A DNA stretch of 64,000 nucleotides from Prostheceraeus crozeri (GCA_907163375.1 CAJQUW010016166.1:62001-126000); one strand, 5' to 3'. Positions 1 to 10,282 are shown, counted from the stretch's first letter. Made by a program: numbers and translations. The notes: generated by a model from the sequence alone, not told the origin.

Positions 1-1055
1 GCATGAAGATGGGTCAAGAATAGTCATAATTCGAACAAAGGGCAAGAATCTGAAAAATTGGCCGCCATTTTTGAAAAAATGGTCCCACAAAAAAGCTACC
101 GACCGATTTTTTTGAAATGCAGTTTTTACAACTTCTGGGACCCTAGGCTACCCATTCATGAAGGTATTTTGAATGCAGTCGATACATCGATTTTGACCCC
201 TCAAAACCCACCGTGTCTACTACATCGAAAGCAATGAAACTATACACACTATACCTAAGACTACACATGGAAAATACTATTTCTTCACTTGAATTTGTTA
301 TATTATCATTTGTAATTATTAAGAAATAATTAGAGAATAAAGAAGTCGTCATTAATCTGAAAGGTACATGAAAGTTTATTGAAAACTTGAAAACCATAGA
401 ATAATGATTCCTTAGGAGGTAATTATCAGAAGTCAACTAATCCACAATGTATGGTTCATAGTTTGTCATTAACCTGAATTCTACAAGTATGATATGGCTA
501 GAGTTGCAATACCTTTAATCTCACAGCTCAATTGTTGCTTATTGATTACGCTACTTTTGTCTGCTCGTAGATAATACCTTCGGCCAAAATTTACTGTAGT
601 TTCAAGCAACCTATACGATACACGAAGTCTATAAATTATCGCACCGAATAAAAGCGATTATTTTAACGGAATTGTGTACATGCACATGTATGATTCACCA
701 GAAAATGTTGATGTTTCATATACACGGAACAATGAGTAAAATTACACTAACTTAAAAAGAAGCAGAATAGGAGTGCAGTATTCTATCATGAAAAGATTGA
801 AATGTCATTAATTACATGTATCAGAGTATTCAGCAAAATGGAACACAAAGCATGGTATTTGTTGTACACTGTAGGGAAGGTTGTCATAGAAAGAATGATG
901 ATAGGGATTAATAACTTTTTTGATTTCTTGCAAGTCTTTGAATTTTCCTCGGGAGATGGGGATCAAACCAGAATATAGATCTTATAATTGAGAGGTGCTC
1001 TTTCGGTTTTTCTTTGTGGCAGAAGAGTGAAACCTGTTGAAGTATCATGGGAAAG
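1..1055. other. unassigned AT-rich sequence
   Basis: No convincing gene is seen. Open frames here are short, AT-driven and lack recognisable domains. The stretch lies downstream of the minus-strand DUF7869-like exons and may be their 3' flank or intron. Confidence 0.4.
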
Positions 1056-1322
1056 CTAATAAAATGTATCGCCGAAGGGATCACATATATACTCTTTCAA
1101 TTCTGATACGCATGAGTCACCTTTCGTATACCCTGGTCGGACGGATGCTCGTGTCTGTATTTCTTCATAAATTTTGAAGAAACTGTAGAATAAATAATTG
1201 CACTTGAAAGGAGAAGGATTCGTCTTTGCAGATGTAACCAAATTACAGTAGTCTGCAAGCACATGAAGGTCAATATTCTTTTGGAGTTTCTCTATTATTG
1301 AATGAGCAGAATCGACCTCCAT
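1056..1322 (-). CDS. DUF7869-like exon, downstream part (C-terminal)
   Basis: This minus-strand frame begins MEVDSAHSIIEK and contains ADYCNLVTSAK. That is the pattern (M-E-x-D-S-x-H-S-x-I-E, then a D-Y-x-x-L segment) of the domain annotated as DUF7869 in many invertebrate genomes, often in transposon-derived multi-copy genes. A plausible 3' splice site (ACACAG before ATGGAGG) lies at its upstream edge, so it is probably an exon joined to the frame at 1496-1739 rather than a gene with its own start. It ends at a normal stop. Family assignment is from pattern recognition only; function is unknown. It may be one exon of a decayed, multi-copy gene. Confidence 0.45.
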   Translation of the reverse strand: MEVDSAHSIIEKLQKNIDLHVLADYCNLVTSAKTNPSPFKCNYLFYSFFKIYEEIQTRASVRPGYTKGDSCVSELKEYICDPFGDTFY

Positions 1323-1495
1323 CTGTGTATGTCCCTTCTCCGGGTATTTAAAAAACTGATTTTAAAAAACTGACTTCCATTGTGAAACGGAAGAAATGAG
1401 AGTGCAATTACGATTTTGAGACCCGCACCATCAATCCAAATGAATTTTGTTTTCAAGTATTTCCCACATGTGAGCTAATTATCAAGATAATCAAT

Positions 1496-1739
1496 TCAGC
1501 AATTAGTGAAGTTGACTGCTGATAGACCGCCGTTTATTTCAGTCCAAACATAGCAATGGACATCTTGGCTAGAGTTGTTGTAGATAGTATAATCGCGTAA
1601 GTTCAAATATGTTCTAAAATACAAACAACTTGCATTCAACTTCGGGATTGTTTGGACTGCCTGAACATCAGCAGTTATAGCAATCAAGTTTCCATCGCGT
1701 GCTTTTCCATTTTCTTTGTATCTATTCGTCTCATATCTA
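1496..1739 (-). CDS. DUF7869-like exon, upstream part
   Basis: The minus-strand frame reads NLIAITADVQAVQTIPKL, then a LYFRTYLNLRDYTIYN segment and VWTEINGG. This is the core pattern of DUF7869-type proteins: a strand ending in D-x-Q, the L-P-K-L turn, then N-x-x-I/L-Y-N and a W-x-E. The apparent start codon in this frame lies inside the adjacent MITE terminal repeat and is not genuine; the MITE inserted at 1740 cuts the frame. Together with 1056-1322 it forms two pieces of one gene, split by about 170 bp that behaves like an intron. Probably a host or transposon-derived gene inactivated by the MITE. Confidence 0.45.
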
Positions 1740-2734
1740 CACTGTAAATCGCTCAATACGAATCACATACGAAGGATGCATACCAAAATATTTTTTTGGT
1801 ATATTTCTGTATGATCTTGGTATATATTTGTATGCTTTTCGCATGTTATTTCAAGTGTGGTATGCTTTACATACTAAAGCCATACCAGCACAATGTCAAA
1901 AGAAAGCATCAATCATGTCCAAAGTATGTTGATTTAAGGCTTTTTGTCAATAAAGATCACACTAATGCTACTACTGCTTTGTAAGTAGTGAGATAATGAC
2001 ATTTTATAGTCAAACTAACAATACTGAATTCGATTTTAATACATGTAAGTCCGAGGCATTTCATAAATAATCAATAAGTATTTGACCATCAACAATTATG
2101 CATTATGTAATTTTGGAACTAAGCTTATTATCAATCCAAAATAAAGACACATTATAATTCATGAACGCAAAAATAGTTATGTTTGAGATATATAAGTCAA
2201 CATGGTTGCTGAAAAGTTATCGTTTTATTGAAATGATGTTTATCAATTTAGTTCAAGGAAATGAGCTAATTATGAGTCTTGTGAATGTTATAAGACAAGT
2301 TGCAAAGATGACATGCGGCTTTAACTCCACAACAAATCTAATCTAGTTAAATACCACACTTTCAAAAAGAAATATTCACGGCTGGTATTACTGGAAAAAA
2401 GTTATTTGTAAGTAGTATGTAGTATGACATATTTTTTGCCATATAACATAAAGCTATTGATACGAAAGACATACGAAACACATACCAATTTGCATCGGGT
2501 CTCGTATATAAAACATACCAAGAATTCGTATTTCAACGTAAAACATCCAATCACCGTTAGCATAGTTCGTATCGTTTATATACCAATCACATACGAAAGT
2601 AAATGGCCATTCGTATGAAAAACATACCAGATTTCTTTATATATACCAGAATCTCGTATCAAATGTTGGTTTCAAATTGTATGTAAACTTGGTATGTGTT
2701 TGTATGTAATTTTCGTATCCAGCGATTTACAGTG
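1740..2734. mobile_element. Tc1/mariner-type MITE with subterminal repeats
   Basis: Perfect 14-bp inverted termini, CACTGTAAATCGCT at the left and its complement at the right, are flanked by TA on both sides (1738-1739, 2735-2736). This is the signature of a TA-targeting transposon. No transposase frame is present over the 995 bp, so it is non-autonomous. Both ends are packed with short copies of CATACGAA and CATACCAA in both orientations, probably subterminal transposase-binding repeats. The weak open frames inside are not supported as genes. Confidence 0.75.
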
Positions 2735-2785
2735 TAGCTACCACTGTCTTTCAATTTCAAGTGGAGTGAAAAAGCTTCATCATCA

Positions 2786-3084
2786 ATGCTGAGGGGGGTG
2801 GTCAGTGTTCTGAAAAATGTTTCTAAGTTCGAAAATCAGGTTTTTAGAATTTTCATTTTTGCACGGGAAAGAAACTTAGAAAAATTAACGAGGTGCGGGG
2901 GGCCATTGTCCTCAAAAATGTTTCCAAGTTCGAAAATCAGGTTTTTAAATTTTCATTTTCACACAGGAAAACAACTTTGAATAATTTTCGAGGTGAGGGG
3001 GAGGTCAGTGTTCTGAAAAATGTTTCCAAGTTCAAAAATCAGGTTTCTAAAATTTTGATTTTAGCATGGGAAAACAATTTGTAA
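2786..3084. repeat. three tandem copies of a ~102-bp repeat
   Basis: Three units start near 2790, 2889 and 2991. Each has a G-rich GAGG...GG block, then TTCTGAAAAATGTTTC, AAGTTCGAAAATCAGGTTT and an A-rich tail. The apparent frames across it are by-products of the repeat. A further copy lies at 55112-55200, at the opposite end of the satellite array. Confidence 0.8.
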
Positions 3085-4519
3085 TGACTTGTCTGATTAT
3101 CATACTTCATAACTAGTTTGATTATCATACTTCATGACTTGTCTGGTTATCATACTTCATGACTTGTCTGGTTATCATACTTCATTACTTGTTTGACTAT
3201 AATACTTCATAACTAGTTTGATTATCATACTTCATGACTTGTTTGATCATCATGCTTCACGGCTTGTTTGATTATCATACTTCATAACTAGTTTGATTAT
3301 CATACTTCATGACTTCTTTGATTATCATACTTCATAACTAGTTTGATTATCATACTTCATGACTTGTCTGGTTATCATACTTCATGACTTGTCTGGTTAT
3401 CATACTTCATGACTTGTTTGATGATCATACTTCATGACTTGTTTGATTATCAACACACTTCATGGCTTGTATAATTATCATACTTCATGACTTGTTTGAT
3501 TTTCATTCTTCATGACTCGTTTGATTATGATCCTTCATGACCTGTTTGATTATCAAACTTCAACGCTTGTTGGATTATCATACTTCATGACTTGTTTGAT
3601 TATCAAACTTCATGACTTTTCTGGTTATCATTCTTCATGTGTTTGATCATCATGCTTCATGGCTTGTCTGATTATGATACTTCATGGCTTGTCTGATTAT
3701 GATGCTTCATGGCTTGTTTCACTATGATGCTTCATGACTTGTTTGATTAGCATACTACATGACTTGTTTAATTATCATACTTAATGACTTAATTGATTAT
3801 CATGCTTCACGAATTGTTTTATTTTCATTCTTCATGTGTTTGATCATCATGTTTCATGGCTTGTCTGATTATGATGCTTCATGACTTGTCTGATTATGAT
3901 GCTTCATGACTCGTTTGATTATCATACTCATTGACTTGTTTGATTATCATACTCATTGACTTGTTTGATTATAATGCTTTATGATTTATGACTTGTTTGA
4001 TTAGCATTCTTCATGACATGTTTGATAATCATACGTCATGACTTGTTTGATTATCATGCTTTATGATTCATGACTTGTTTGATTATCATACTTCATGACT
4101 TGTTTGATAATCATACGTCATGACTTGTTTGATAATCATACGTCATGACTTGCTTGATTATCATACTTTAAGATTCATGAATAGCTTGATTATCATACTT
4201 CATGACTTGTTTGATCATCATACTTCTTGACTTGTTTGATTATCATACTCATTGACTTGTTTGATTATCATGCTTTATGATTTATGAAATGTTTGATTAG
4301 CATTCTTCATGACATGTTTGATAATCATACGTCATGACTTGTTTATTATCATACTTTATGATTCATGACTTGTTTGATTATCATACTCCTTGACTTGTTT
4401 TATTATCATACTTTATGACTTGCTTGATTATCATCTGTCATGGCTTGTTTGATAATTATATTTCATTGCTTGTTAGACTTCATAATTTCTTTGATGGTCA
4501 TACTTCACGACTTGTAAAG
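3085..4519. repeat. 25-bp satellite, forward array (module I, left half)
   Basis: More than 50 diverged tandem copies of a 25-bp unit containing TTTGATTATCATACTTCATG. Variants such as TCTGGTTATCAT and GATGATCATAC recur. The array ends in the centre motif CTTCACGACTTGTAAAG, where the IS630-type transposon is inserted. No coding potential. Confidence 0.9.
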
Positions 4520-4671
4520 TACAGTGCGTTCATAAAGTCACTGTGCACCTAATAAATCATTGCATGTGCAGTACTTTGCCGCTTAGAAATAGAATTCCAC
4601 GGCACTATAAAAAGTGAAGTTTCTTGTAGAGACTTCGACTTCTGTGTGATCGCAAAATATCTATTTACATA

Positions 4672-5243
4672 CTACAAAAACATTTGAAAATGTCCACCTT
4701 GTTCACGAATGCGAATATCAATTCGACGTCTCATATTCTCAAACATTCGGTGAATTTCCTCGTGCCTGATAGCGTGAATTTGCTGACGGCTGTTTTCTCT
4801 AGACTCCTGTAGATTTCGTGATCTGCTTCCGTAAACCTCCTGCTTCACCGATAACCAACAGTAAAAGTCCAAGACATTCAAATTCGGTATCTCGGATGCC
4901 AAATCCTTCAGAGATAACTCTTGTTTGAAATATTCCACCAAAATATCGAATTGAGGAATTGACGGTCTGCGCAGTTGCTCCATCTTGCTAGAAATAAGCA
5001 GTCAAACTTTCATCGTCACTTAATTCGTCAACGAGTGAAGCAATCATTTTGTCAAATAATTTTTGCAATAATAGTTGAATATCGGCCGAAGCATTCGTAT
5101 TCTTGAGATAAGAGAATGTAATGGCTTCTCAACAAATTCGTGTGGGTTTTCACTAGACCATGTTCGGGAACTCTGGCTACTGATATGCCTTGATAGATGA
5201 AACCAAGCAATATCAGAAAAGAAAGTCTTATCGAGCACATTAT
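4672..5243 (-). pseudogene. IS630/DUF4817-type transposase, catalytic and C-terminal part
   Basis: Read on the minus strand, this piece carries the catalytic half of a DDE transposase over several frames. First comes FSDIAWFHLSRHISSQSSRT with ENPHEFVEKPLHS, the first catalytic aspartate region (usual form TDEAWFHL). A frame with TAYF, a stop, then QDGATAQT holds the second aspartate; the stop replaces a glutamine. Next is NLNVLDFYCWLSVKQEVYG, third acidic region (usual form SPDLTPLDFFLWG). The C-terminal end is RRRIDIRIREQGGHFQMFL, the family's usual R-x-x-x-C-x-x-x-x-G-G-H-F tail. At least two frameshifts and one stop make it inactive. Its N-terminal half lies at 15116-15578. Confidence 0.8.
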
Positions 5244-5252
5244 TTTCATTTA

Positions 5253-5447
5253 TTCTCGGATGACTATTGACGGGAGGTATGCCATAATTTTTCGGAAAAC
5301 ACAACTGTGTAGTCTCTCCCCAAGCTTTATTGCCGATAAAAGTGATTTTATAAAAGAAAAGAAACACCGGACCAACGTTTCGCTCACCGTCCGAGCTTGC
5401 TCACGGTCACGCGCATAAATGGCGGGCAAGAAGTACAAATTACTTTA
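5253..5447 (-). repeat. Penelope terminal repeat (pLTR) plus truncated unit start, minus strand
   Basis: The same sequence occurs at 12018-12215 and, truncated, at 14949-15106. It begins TTTGTACTTCTTGCCCGCC and continues through a GAGCAAGCTC hairpin and GAGCGAAACGTTGGTCC to TTTTCCGAAAA. The long open frame across it is largely the leader of the Penelope protein. Confidence 0.8.
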
Positions 5448-5473
5448 AATAGCAAGCACCTCAAACACAGTTC

Positions 5474-5774
5474 TTAATAAGTTAACTCGTGTTTTCTATT
5501 GATTTCAGGTTCCAGCATTCTAATATATCGACTTTCAGCAGTTCTAGCAAGTACAGGCGTACTGACTTGGCAAAGAATATCTAAGTGAAAGTCACTGATG
5601 GTCATAGAGATATTGCGATGTTCGGCGATTATGTGTTCGGACAGAGCACTATGGCGGTCTTTATTGTCTGTACTCCTTTTGTGTTCATGAAAACGAGATT
5701 TAATAGGACGACTGGTCTGTCCGATATACGCTTTGTTGCAAATACTACACATGAACCTATGCACGACATGTCTG
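5474..5774 (-). pseudogene. Penelope GIY-YIG endonuclease domain (3' part of minus-strand copy)
   Basis: The minus-strand frame contains FMCSICNKAYIGQTSRP, a GIY-YIG nuclease signature (here A-Y-I-G with upstream C-x-x-C), then RFHEHKR and the glutamate region, ending PEINRKHELTY and a stop. It is almost identical to the plus-strand copy at 14625-14915. In Penelope-like elements this domain lies C-terminal to the reverse transcriptase and nicks the target. The gene is interrupted at 5775 by P2; its upstream part resumes at 11670-11978. The first residues of the long frame that reaches 5842 come from P2 terminal sequence, not from this gene. Confidence 0.85.
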
Positions 5775-6460
5775 AGTAATGGGAAGAAGACCGTTCCAGG
5801 ACAAGACAAATTCAGAAAAATTGGTATCTTTAAAAACGACATAAATTCATGAATTTGAACCCTTTTTCAGGTTTTTAAGACCTAAATTCATAAATTTAGG
5901 CGTTTATAAAAATACCCAAATTCTCAAATTTTTCAAAATCTCAAATTTGAGATTATGACATTTTACACCCCCTTAAAATCATGACCGTTCTAGGACACCG
6001 AAAAAATCATAAAAGTTAAGAATCTCAAAATTTGAGAATTACAATTTTCACCCTTAAAATCATGACCGTTGAAGGACACTGTAAAATCAGAAAAGTCAAG
6101 AATCTCAAATTTGTGATTAAGATCATTTTTTCTCTCTTTCTCAAATCATGACCGTTCCAAGACACAACATCAGAAAAATAGATATTTTTAAAAACGTCTA
6201 AATTCATGAATTTTATCCATTTTTCAGGTTTTTAAAATATGAGATAACTAAAATTATGTGACTAAAAATATTTCTTTAAAAATGGAAGAAACAAAAGTGG
6301 AAGAAACCGCAAGAATATATCCTTCGTTATCATATGAACGTAGTTCTACTTTAATGGACATTGAAAAAATGAACAAAGAAAAACACAAAGATAGAGTACG
6401 CTATATGAAAGATAAGGAATCTCAATTATTATTAAGATTAGAGCATTATAAAGAATTAAG
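5775..6460 (+). repeat. P2 left terminal inverted repeat
   Basis: It is matched, with internal deletions, by 11035-11669 in reverse. It contains subterminal repeats of about 80 bp, each with ATCATGACCGTT, AGGACAC and AGAATCTCAAA, near 5980, 6060 and 6147, plus AATTCATGAATTT palindromes. The inner end runs into the coding region of the membrane protein. P1 termini are homologous. Confidence 0.8.
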
Positions 6461-6905
6461 AAAGAGATGGTCTAATGTTAAGAATGTAACACAAGGTATT
6501 GGCATATTCTTAACAATTAGTTTAGGTGCTTTAACAATTGTTATATCTTCAGGTGTTTTAGTAATTCCAGTAGTTGCTACAGCTTTAACAGGCACGGGTG
6601 TTTTTGCAACTTCACTTGTTACAATGTTAGATCAATCTTTTATAACTAAGAAACGCAAATCATTAAAAACTAAGCATTTACATATTAAAGAAGTCTATGA
6701 CAAATTGCATTACTACTTTCAAAGAGTATGTGATGATAATGTTATTACGTTAGATGAGATTGAAAAATTTGATCAAATAGCTAATGAAGTAAATCAAATA
6801 TCATTTCAATTACAGTCAGAAAAAGTTGATGATAAGAATAAACAGGATGGTAAAATTTCTAGTGATGGTAAAATTTCTAATGAAGAAAATGATAAAGTTT
6901 TTTAG
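6282..6905 (+). CDS. P2 membrane protein with central hydrophobic hairpin
   Basis: A 207-residue protein; the ATG at 6282 is preferred over the in-frame GTG at 6258. Residues 1-70 are charged and probably coiled-coil (MNKEKHKDRVRYMKDKE). A long hydrophobic Gly/Val/Ile/Thr-rich block follows (GIFLTISLGALTIVISSG to VTMLDQ), long enough for two membrane passes. The C-terminal part is again helical and Lys/Glu-rich and ends in a lysine/serine/aspartate tail. The same hydrophobic block survives as a fragment in both P1 arms (38541-38732 and its mirror). Part of its 5' end also lies in the right terminal repeat of P2. No domain is recognised; a virion membrane or lysis-type role would be a guess. 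Confidence 0.65.
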   Translation: MEETKVEETARIYPSLSYERSSTLMDIEKMNKEKHKDRVRYMKDKESQLLLRLEHYKELRKRWSNVKNVTQGIGIFLTISLGALTIVISSGVLVIPVVATALTGTGVFATSLVTMLDQSFITKKRKSLKTKHLHIKEVYDKLHYYFQRVCDDNVITLDEIEKFDQIANEVNQISFQLQSEKVDDKNKQDGKISSDGKISNEENDKVF

Positions 6906-7147
6906 AAGAGCTAAAAACTTTAAGCGAAAATTTAAGCAAAACTTTATTAAACAAAACTTAAAACGAGAAAACTTTAAACGAAAAGATGTCAGACAACGAA
7001 GCAATAAAAAAATAATTTGTTAAGTAAAATGTTTTTGTTGCATTCCAATGTTACCACAAAATTCAAATATTATATTTTAAAAAATGGATAAAATTAAAGC
7101 TGATAATCAAAAAAATATATAAAAAAGTGTAAAAATATAATATAAAA

Positions 7148-7500
7148 ATGGATAAAATTAGAGCTGATAATTTTAACAGAATTCAACAATTAGACAAGTT
7201 AATAAAACAAAGAAATATTATGAAAGAAAATCATCTTCAACATAGAATGAAAAAAGCTGGTATAGAATCTGATATGTTTGATCAATTAAAATGAACTGAT
7301 GAAGTAAAAACTGATTATGAAAAACTGTCGAACCATTTAAAACTCTTGAAAAACAAATTAATATAGCGGATCCAGTACTTAAAACACTATTAGATGATTA
7401 TGGTTTGTTAGAAGCAAACATAGATAAAAAATTACCAAAATCTATGGTATTTGAACATTCTACTTTCTTTTTAGATAAAAAATGATTTGCAAGATTTATA
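7148..7500 (+). pseudogene. P2 decayed coiled-coil gene
   Basis: Starting at the ATG at 7148, a lysine/glutamine-rich helical frame runs about 48 codons to a TGA. It then continues in shifted frames through segments such as PVLKTLLDDYGLLEANIDKK and SMVFEHSTFFLDKK. Frame changes and stops indicate a broken gene. A near-copy of its first bases (ATGGATAAAATTA) lies just upstream at 7084, suggesting a small duplication. I do not recognise the family. It sits where the capsid gene should be preceded by accessory genes. Confidence 0.45.
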
Positions 7501-7519
7501 CAGACATTATTAGAAGATT

Positions 7520-7721
7520 TATTTAGACATTTATATCCTGTTTTCTGCTTCGATTTAAGTGCACAATCTGGTTGTGATTATTATCAAGACTGGTTGTGAT
7601 GTAACAATTAATATTGAAAAAAAAGATTCCACAACTTCATTGATGGCTTATGGATTATTGTTAGAAGATGTAAAATATTCTATTGAAATTCTTAATGGGA
7701 AGATGGCTAGGAAAAGTTAGT
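7520..7721 (+). pseudogene. P2 remnant of major-capsid-like protein (C-terminus only)
   Basis: The plus-strand frames contain HLYPVFCFDLSAQ and, after a small rearrangement, CDVTINIEKKDSTTSLMAYG and a VKYSIEILNGKMA ending. This matches the last ~60 residues of the P1 capsid-like proteins at 42791-43948 and 47060-48217. About 320 residues upstream are missing, so P2 cannot make this protein. The deletion junction lies near 7515. Confidence 0.75.
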
Positions 7722-7739
7722 AACCTTAGGACCTTTGGT

Positions 7740-7944
7740 CCGATCGGCTAAAGCCGAAAACTTCGTCGATTGGTTAATTAAAATTTTTGATAACTTAAAA
7801 TTTTTTCGTAACTAGAATAGATTAAAATTTTTTCATAACTTAAAATTTTTCATAACTAGAATAGATTAAAAATTCTTAACTTAAAAATTTTTCATAACTA
7901 GAATAGATTGAAATTTTTCGTGACTTAAATTTTTTTTATTAAAA
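7740..7944 (+). promoter_or_regulatory. AT-rich repeats and GGACC/GGTCC hairpin before the pX-like gene
   Basis: AGGACCTTTGGTCCGATCGG can form a GGACC-loop-GGTCC hairpin; related repeats occur at 45001-45200 in P1. It is followed by four short tandem repeats containing CATAACTAGAATAGATTAAA. This sits between the capsid remnant and the next gene and could separate transcription units; that role is inferred. Confidence 0.35.
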
Positions 7945-8426
7945 ATGTCGGAAGCGAAAAGTAATAATAATAAAACTGTTGAATTAAAATTACGTAACAT
8001 TGTTAACAAAAATACACCTAAAACTATTACGATTAACAAAAAAAATATTACATAAGTAAACCAATGATAGAGAATATTCAATTACAAGAAGAAAATAATG
8101 GCGGGATTCTCCCATTAATTCCTCTAATAATAGGTGGCATAGCAGCTGCGGGAAGTGTCGCAGGTGAGACAGCTGGTATTGTCCAAGCAGTAAATAAAAA
8201 TAAATCAGAGAATGCAGCATTAGAAGAACAAAAACGTCATAATAGAGAGCTAGAGAAAGTTGCTAGGGGTGAAGGAATAGTAGATAATTTTATTAGTAAA
8301 ATAAATTTAGTTGATGAAGGAAAACGAGTTCTTAAAAATATTCTCCACATTGTTGATGATTTAATTGAAATTAAAGAAACTAAAGATGGTTCTGGAATAT
8401 ATCTAAGTCCTAGCATGATTAGGTAA
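7945..8426 (+). pseudogene. P2 pX/minor-capsid-like small protein, frameshifted
   Basis: The homologue in P1 (42227-42709) is 160 residues and starts MSEAKSNNNETVEL. Here the ATG at 7945 is present, but single-base changes in an A-run near 8035 break the frame, so the readable part starts near 8064. The preserved part has a glycine-rich hydrophobic stretch (GGILPLIPLIIGGIAAAG, then AGIVQAVNKNK) and a basic/charged helix (EEQKRHNRELEKVARGEG). Small proteins with this G-rich hydrophobic plus basic layout sit beside capsid genes in Polintons and adintoviruses and are compared with adenovirus pX/pVI. That equivalence is inference. Confidence 0.65.
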
Positions 8427-8442
8427 GATTTAACCTTTAAAA

Positions 8443-9012
8443 ATGGATTCCGGAAATTCTACAAATTCCGAAAATTTAATTAAATTAAAAATTGCTAATT
8501 TAGATTTATTGAATTATCTCTTAAAAATACATAAAACCTCAAATTGTCAGCACACCGGTCGGCTGCACAGCGGTCGGCTGCACACTGGAGGTGATATACA
8601 AAAAACATTAGAAAACTTTCCTGGATTTATTTGGAGTAAATATTCGAAAGAAAAACATCTTTCTGGTCATTCATATACCGGTCCAGGAACTCGATTAGAT
8701 ATAAGACTAGATGAGAATAATAATCCAAAACCAGGTGAAGAACCAATAAACAGAGTAGATGAAGCAGCTTACAGACATGATTTAGCTTATCGAAATCATG
8801 ACCTAAGTTCTCGACATGTAGCTGATAAGAAGATGATTCAAGAATTCGATAGTATTCAAAATCCTACATTTAGAGAAAGAATTGAAAGAATGTTTGTTAA
8901 GAAAGCTTTACAAGCAAAAATATTATTCGGTCAGGGTATTGATCCGTCAGCAAATGAAACCTACGCGTCTGAAATTCACAAGGAATATAGAAGGCCTAAA
9001 TATTTATTGTAA
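8443..9012 (+). CDS. P2 phospholipase A2 domain (parvovirus VP1-type)
   Basis: A 189-residue frame with the calcium-loop motif YTGPGT, then PINRVDEAAYRHDLAYRN, the H-D-x-x-Y catalytic helix of the phospholipase A2 domain known from parvovirus VP1 unique regions. A second helix with conserved aspartate follows (DKKMIQEFDS). In parvoviruses this domain opens endosomal membranes during entry. The frame stops at a TAA (9010-9012), but the integrase continues in the same frame. In P1 that stop is a lysine codon, so the ancestral product was a phospholipase-integrase fusion. An in-frame GC-rich insertion (GGTCGGCTGCACA twice, near 8555-8585) is unique to P2. Confidence 0.85.
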   Translation: MDSGNSTNSENLIKLKIANLDLLNYLLKIHKTSNCQHTGRLHSGRLHTGGDIQKTLENFPGFIWSKYSKEKHLSGHSYTGPGTRLDIRLDENNNPKPGEEPINRVDEAAYRHDLAYRNHDLSSRHVADKKMIQEFDSIQNPTFRERIERMFVKKALQAKILFGQGIDPSANETYASEIHKEYRRPKYLL

Positions 9013-9774
9013 GTAAAAGTATTTAATAAAGATGATATTTGGAGTGCTTATCTTATTCATATGCCGAATGAAGGAGGGTTTAAGTACGCATTGACCGTTA
9101 TAGATTTATATACACGATACGCTTGGGTAAAGCCTTTAAAAAACAAAAGTGGTCTGTCAGTTAAATATGCGTTTGAAGAAATATTTAAAGAAACTAACAG
9201 AAAGCCAAAAAAATTGTTTGTTGATATAGGGTCGGAATTTTATAACAGAAATGTTCAGGAACTATGTGAAACAGACGAAAGTCATCGCCAAGGCTCAGTT
9301 TATTCAACTGAAAATGCAGGAAAAGCTGTAGTAATAGAGCGATTCAATATATCATTAAAAAATAAAATTTTCAAGAAATTTACTGAGCAGGGAAATCAGA
9401 AATGGTTGAAGATATTACCAGGAGTTGTAGAAGAGTACAATAATAAAGTTCATTCAGGTATTGAAGAAACTCCAAAGAATGCTTCTGACTATCCAGATTT
9501 GATAAGAAAAAAAATATTCGAAAATAATTATTCGAATGAGAGTAATCCGAATTTGCAGAAACTTAAGCCGAAATTTAAGATTGGAGATAGAGTTAGAATA
9601 TTTAAGTATAAAAATAAATTTGAAAAAGGCTTTGTTGGCTATTGGACTAAAGAAATATTTGAAGTTTGTAAAATCAATCAAACTTATCCGATTACTTACG
9701 AAATTAAAGATTTAGATAATCAGTATATCAGAGGCCGATTTTATCAAAGTGAATTGCAACGAAGTGAGCTTTAA
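9013..9774 (+). pseudogene. P2 Polinton integrase (rve fold), catalytic site damaged
   Basis: Same frame as the upstream phospholipase. It contains MPNEGGFKYALTVIDLYTRY and AWVKPLKNKSG, typical after the first catalytic aspartate of retroviral-type integrases. Next is KKLFVDIGSEFYN with the second aspartate, and ENAGKAVVIERFN with the catalytic glutamate region. The C-terminus has FKIGDRVRI and YWTKEIFEV, like the SH3/chromo-type tail of Polinton integrases. P1 has S-A-D at the first catalytic position; P2 has S-A-Y (GAT to TAT near 9048). With the stop at 9012 this suggests loss of activity. An extra segment (ETDESHRQGS) near residue 75 is absent from P1. Confidence 0.85.
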
Positions 9775-9814
9775 CCTTTAGGTGGCGCTTTAGCTAGCTA
9801 GCTTCGCTTGATTT

Positions 9815-10282
9815 TTAATTATCATTATCATTATTATTATTCAATTCTAACGTAATATCAAGAAATGGTACTCCTTTTTGTAATTTAAATAAAACATAAA
9901 GACACAATTGACCGCAATAAGTAGTTCCTGGTTTTTGAATTTGAAATGTATTATAAGTTCCATTTCCAAGTAATTCTTTGACTTCATTTGTTGGAGGCAA
10001 TCCATAAGAGTCGAAGCAATAGTTCTCAGCCTCCGGGCGGTCAAAATAATAATTATCTCCGCTTATTTTTCTTTGTCCCGCTGACCAATGTACTCCTTTT
10101 TGATCTGACGCATGAAGATGTGTTATGAAATTTATAGATGGCTTATTTTTAATCAATTGTAATTCGTCTCTCATCAATATGTGAAAATTCTTTATTCCCA
10201 ATTGATTTGCGATTTTCTTTAGATCAAAATTTGTAGTTGTTTGCTTTCCATATAATTTTAAGAACTCGGTAATGCTAGACAT
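9815..10282 (-). CDS. P2 adenain-like cysteine protease
   Basis: A 155-residue minus-strand protein, convergent with the integrase. GVHWSAG gives the catalytic histidine, CFDSYGLPP the acidic residue region, and TYCGQLCLYVLF the nucleophilic cysteine. This His-Asp-Cys order and spacing matches adenovirus endoprotease-type (C5) enzymes, which Polintons encode as the maturation protease. Relative to the 146-residue P1 version, P2 has an insertion RPEAENYCFD that duplicates the Y-x-F-D stretch just before the acidic residue. The start MSSITEFLKLYGKQTTTN is conserved with P1. The frame is intact; whether the insertion is tolerated is unknown. Confidence 0.85.
   Translation of the reverse strand: MSSITEFLKLYGKQTTTNFDLKKIANQLGIKNFHILMRDELQLIKNKPSINFITHLHASDQKGVHWSAGQRKISGDNYYFDRPEAENYCFDSYGLPPTNEVKELLGNGTYNTFQIQKPGTTYCGQLCLYVLFKLQKGVPFLDITLELNNNNDNDN

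Noticed and set aside
143-436. 97-codon minus-strand frame near the left edge
   Set aside because: Composition is AT-driven with no domain and no splice or promoter context.
2786-3084. Two overlapping 64-codon frames
   Set aside because: They follow the 102-bp repeat period and repeat the same peptide, so they reflect the repeat and not a gene.
3085-4519. CRISPR-like array
   Set aside because: Regular 25-bp spacing, but units are contiguous with no unique spacers, in a eukaryotic context; it is a satellite.
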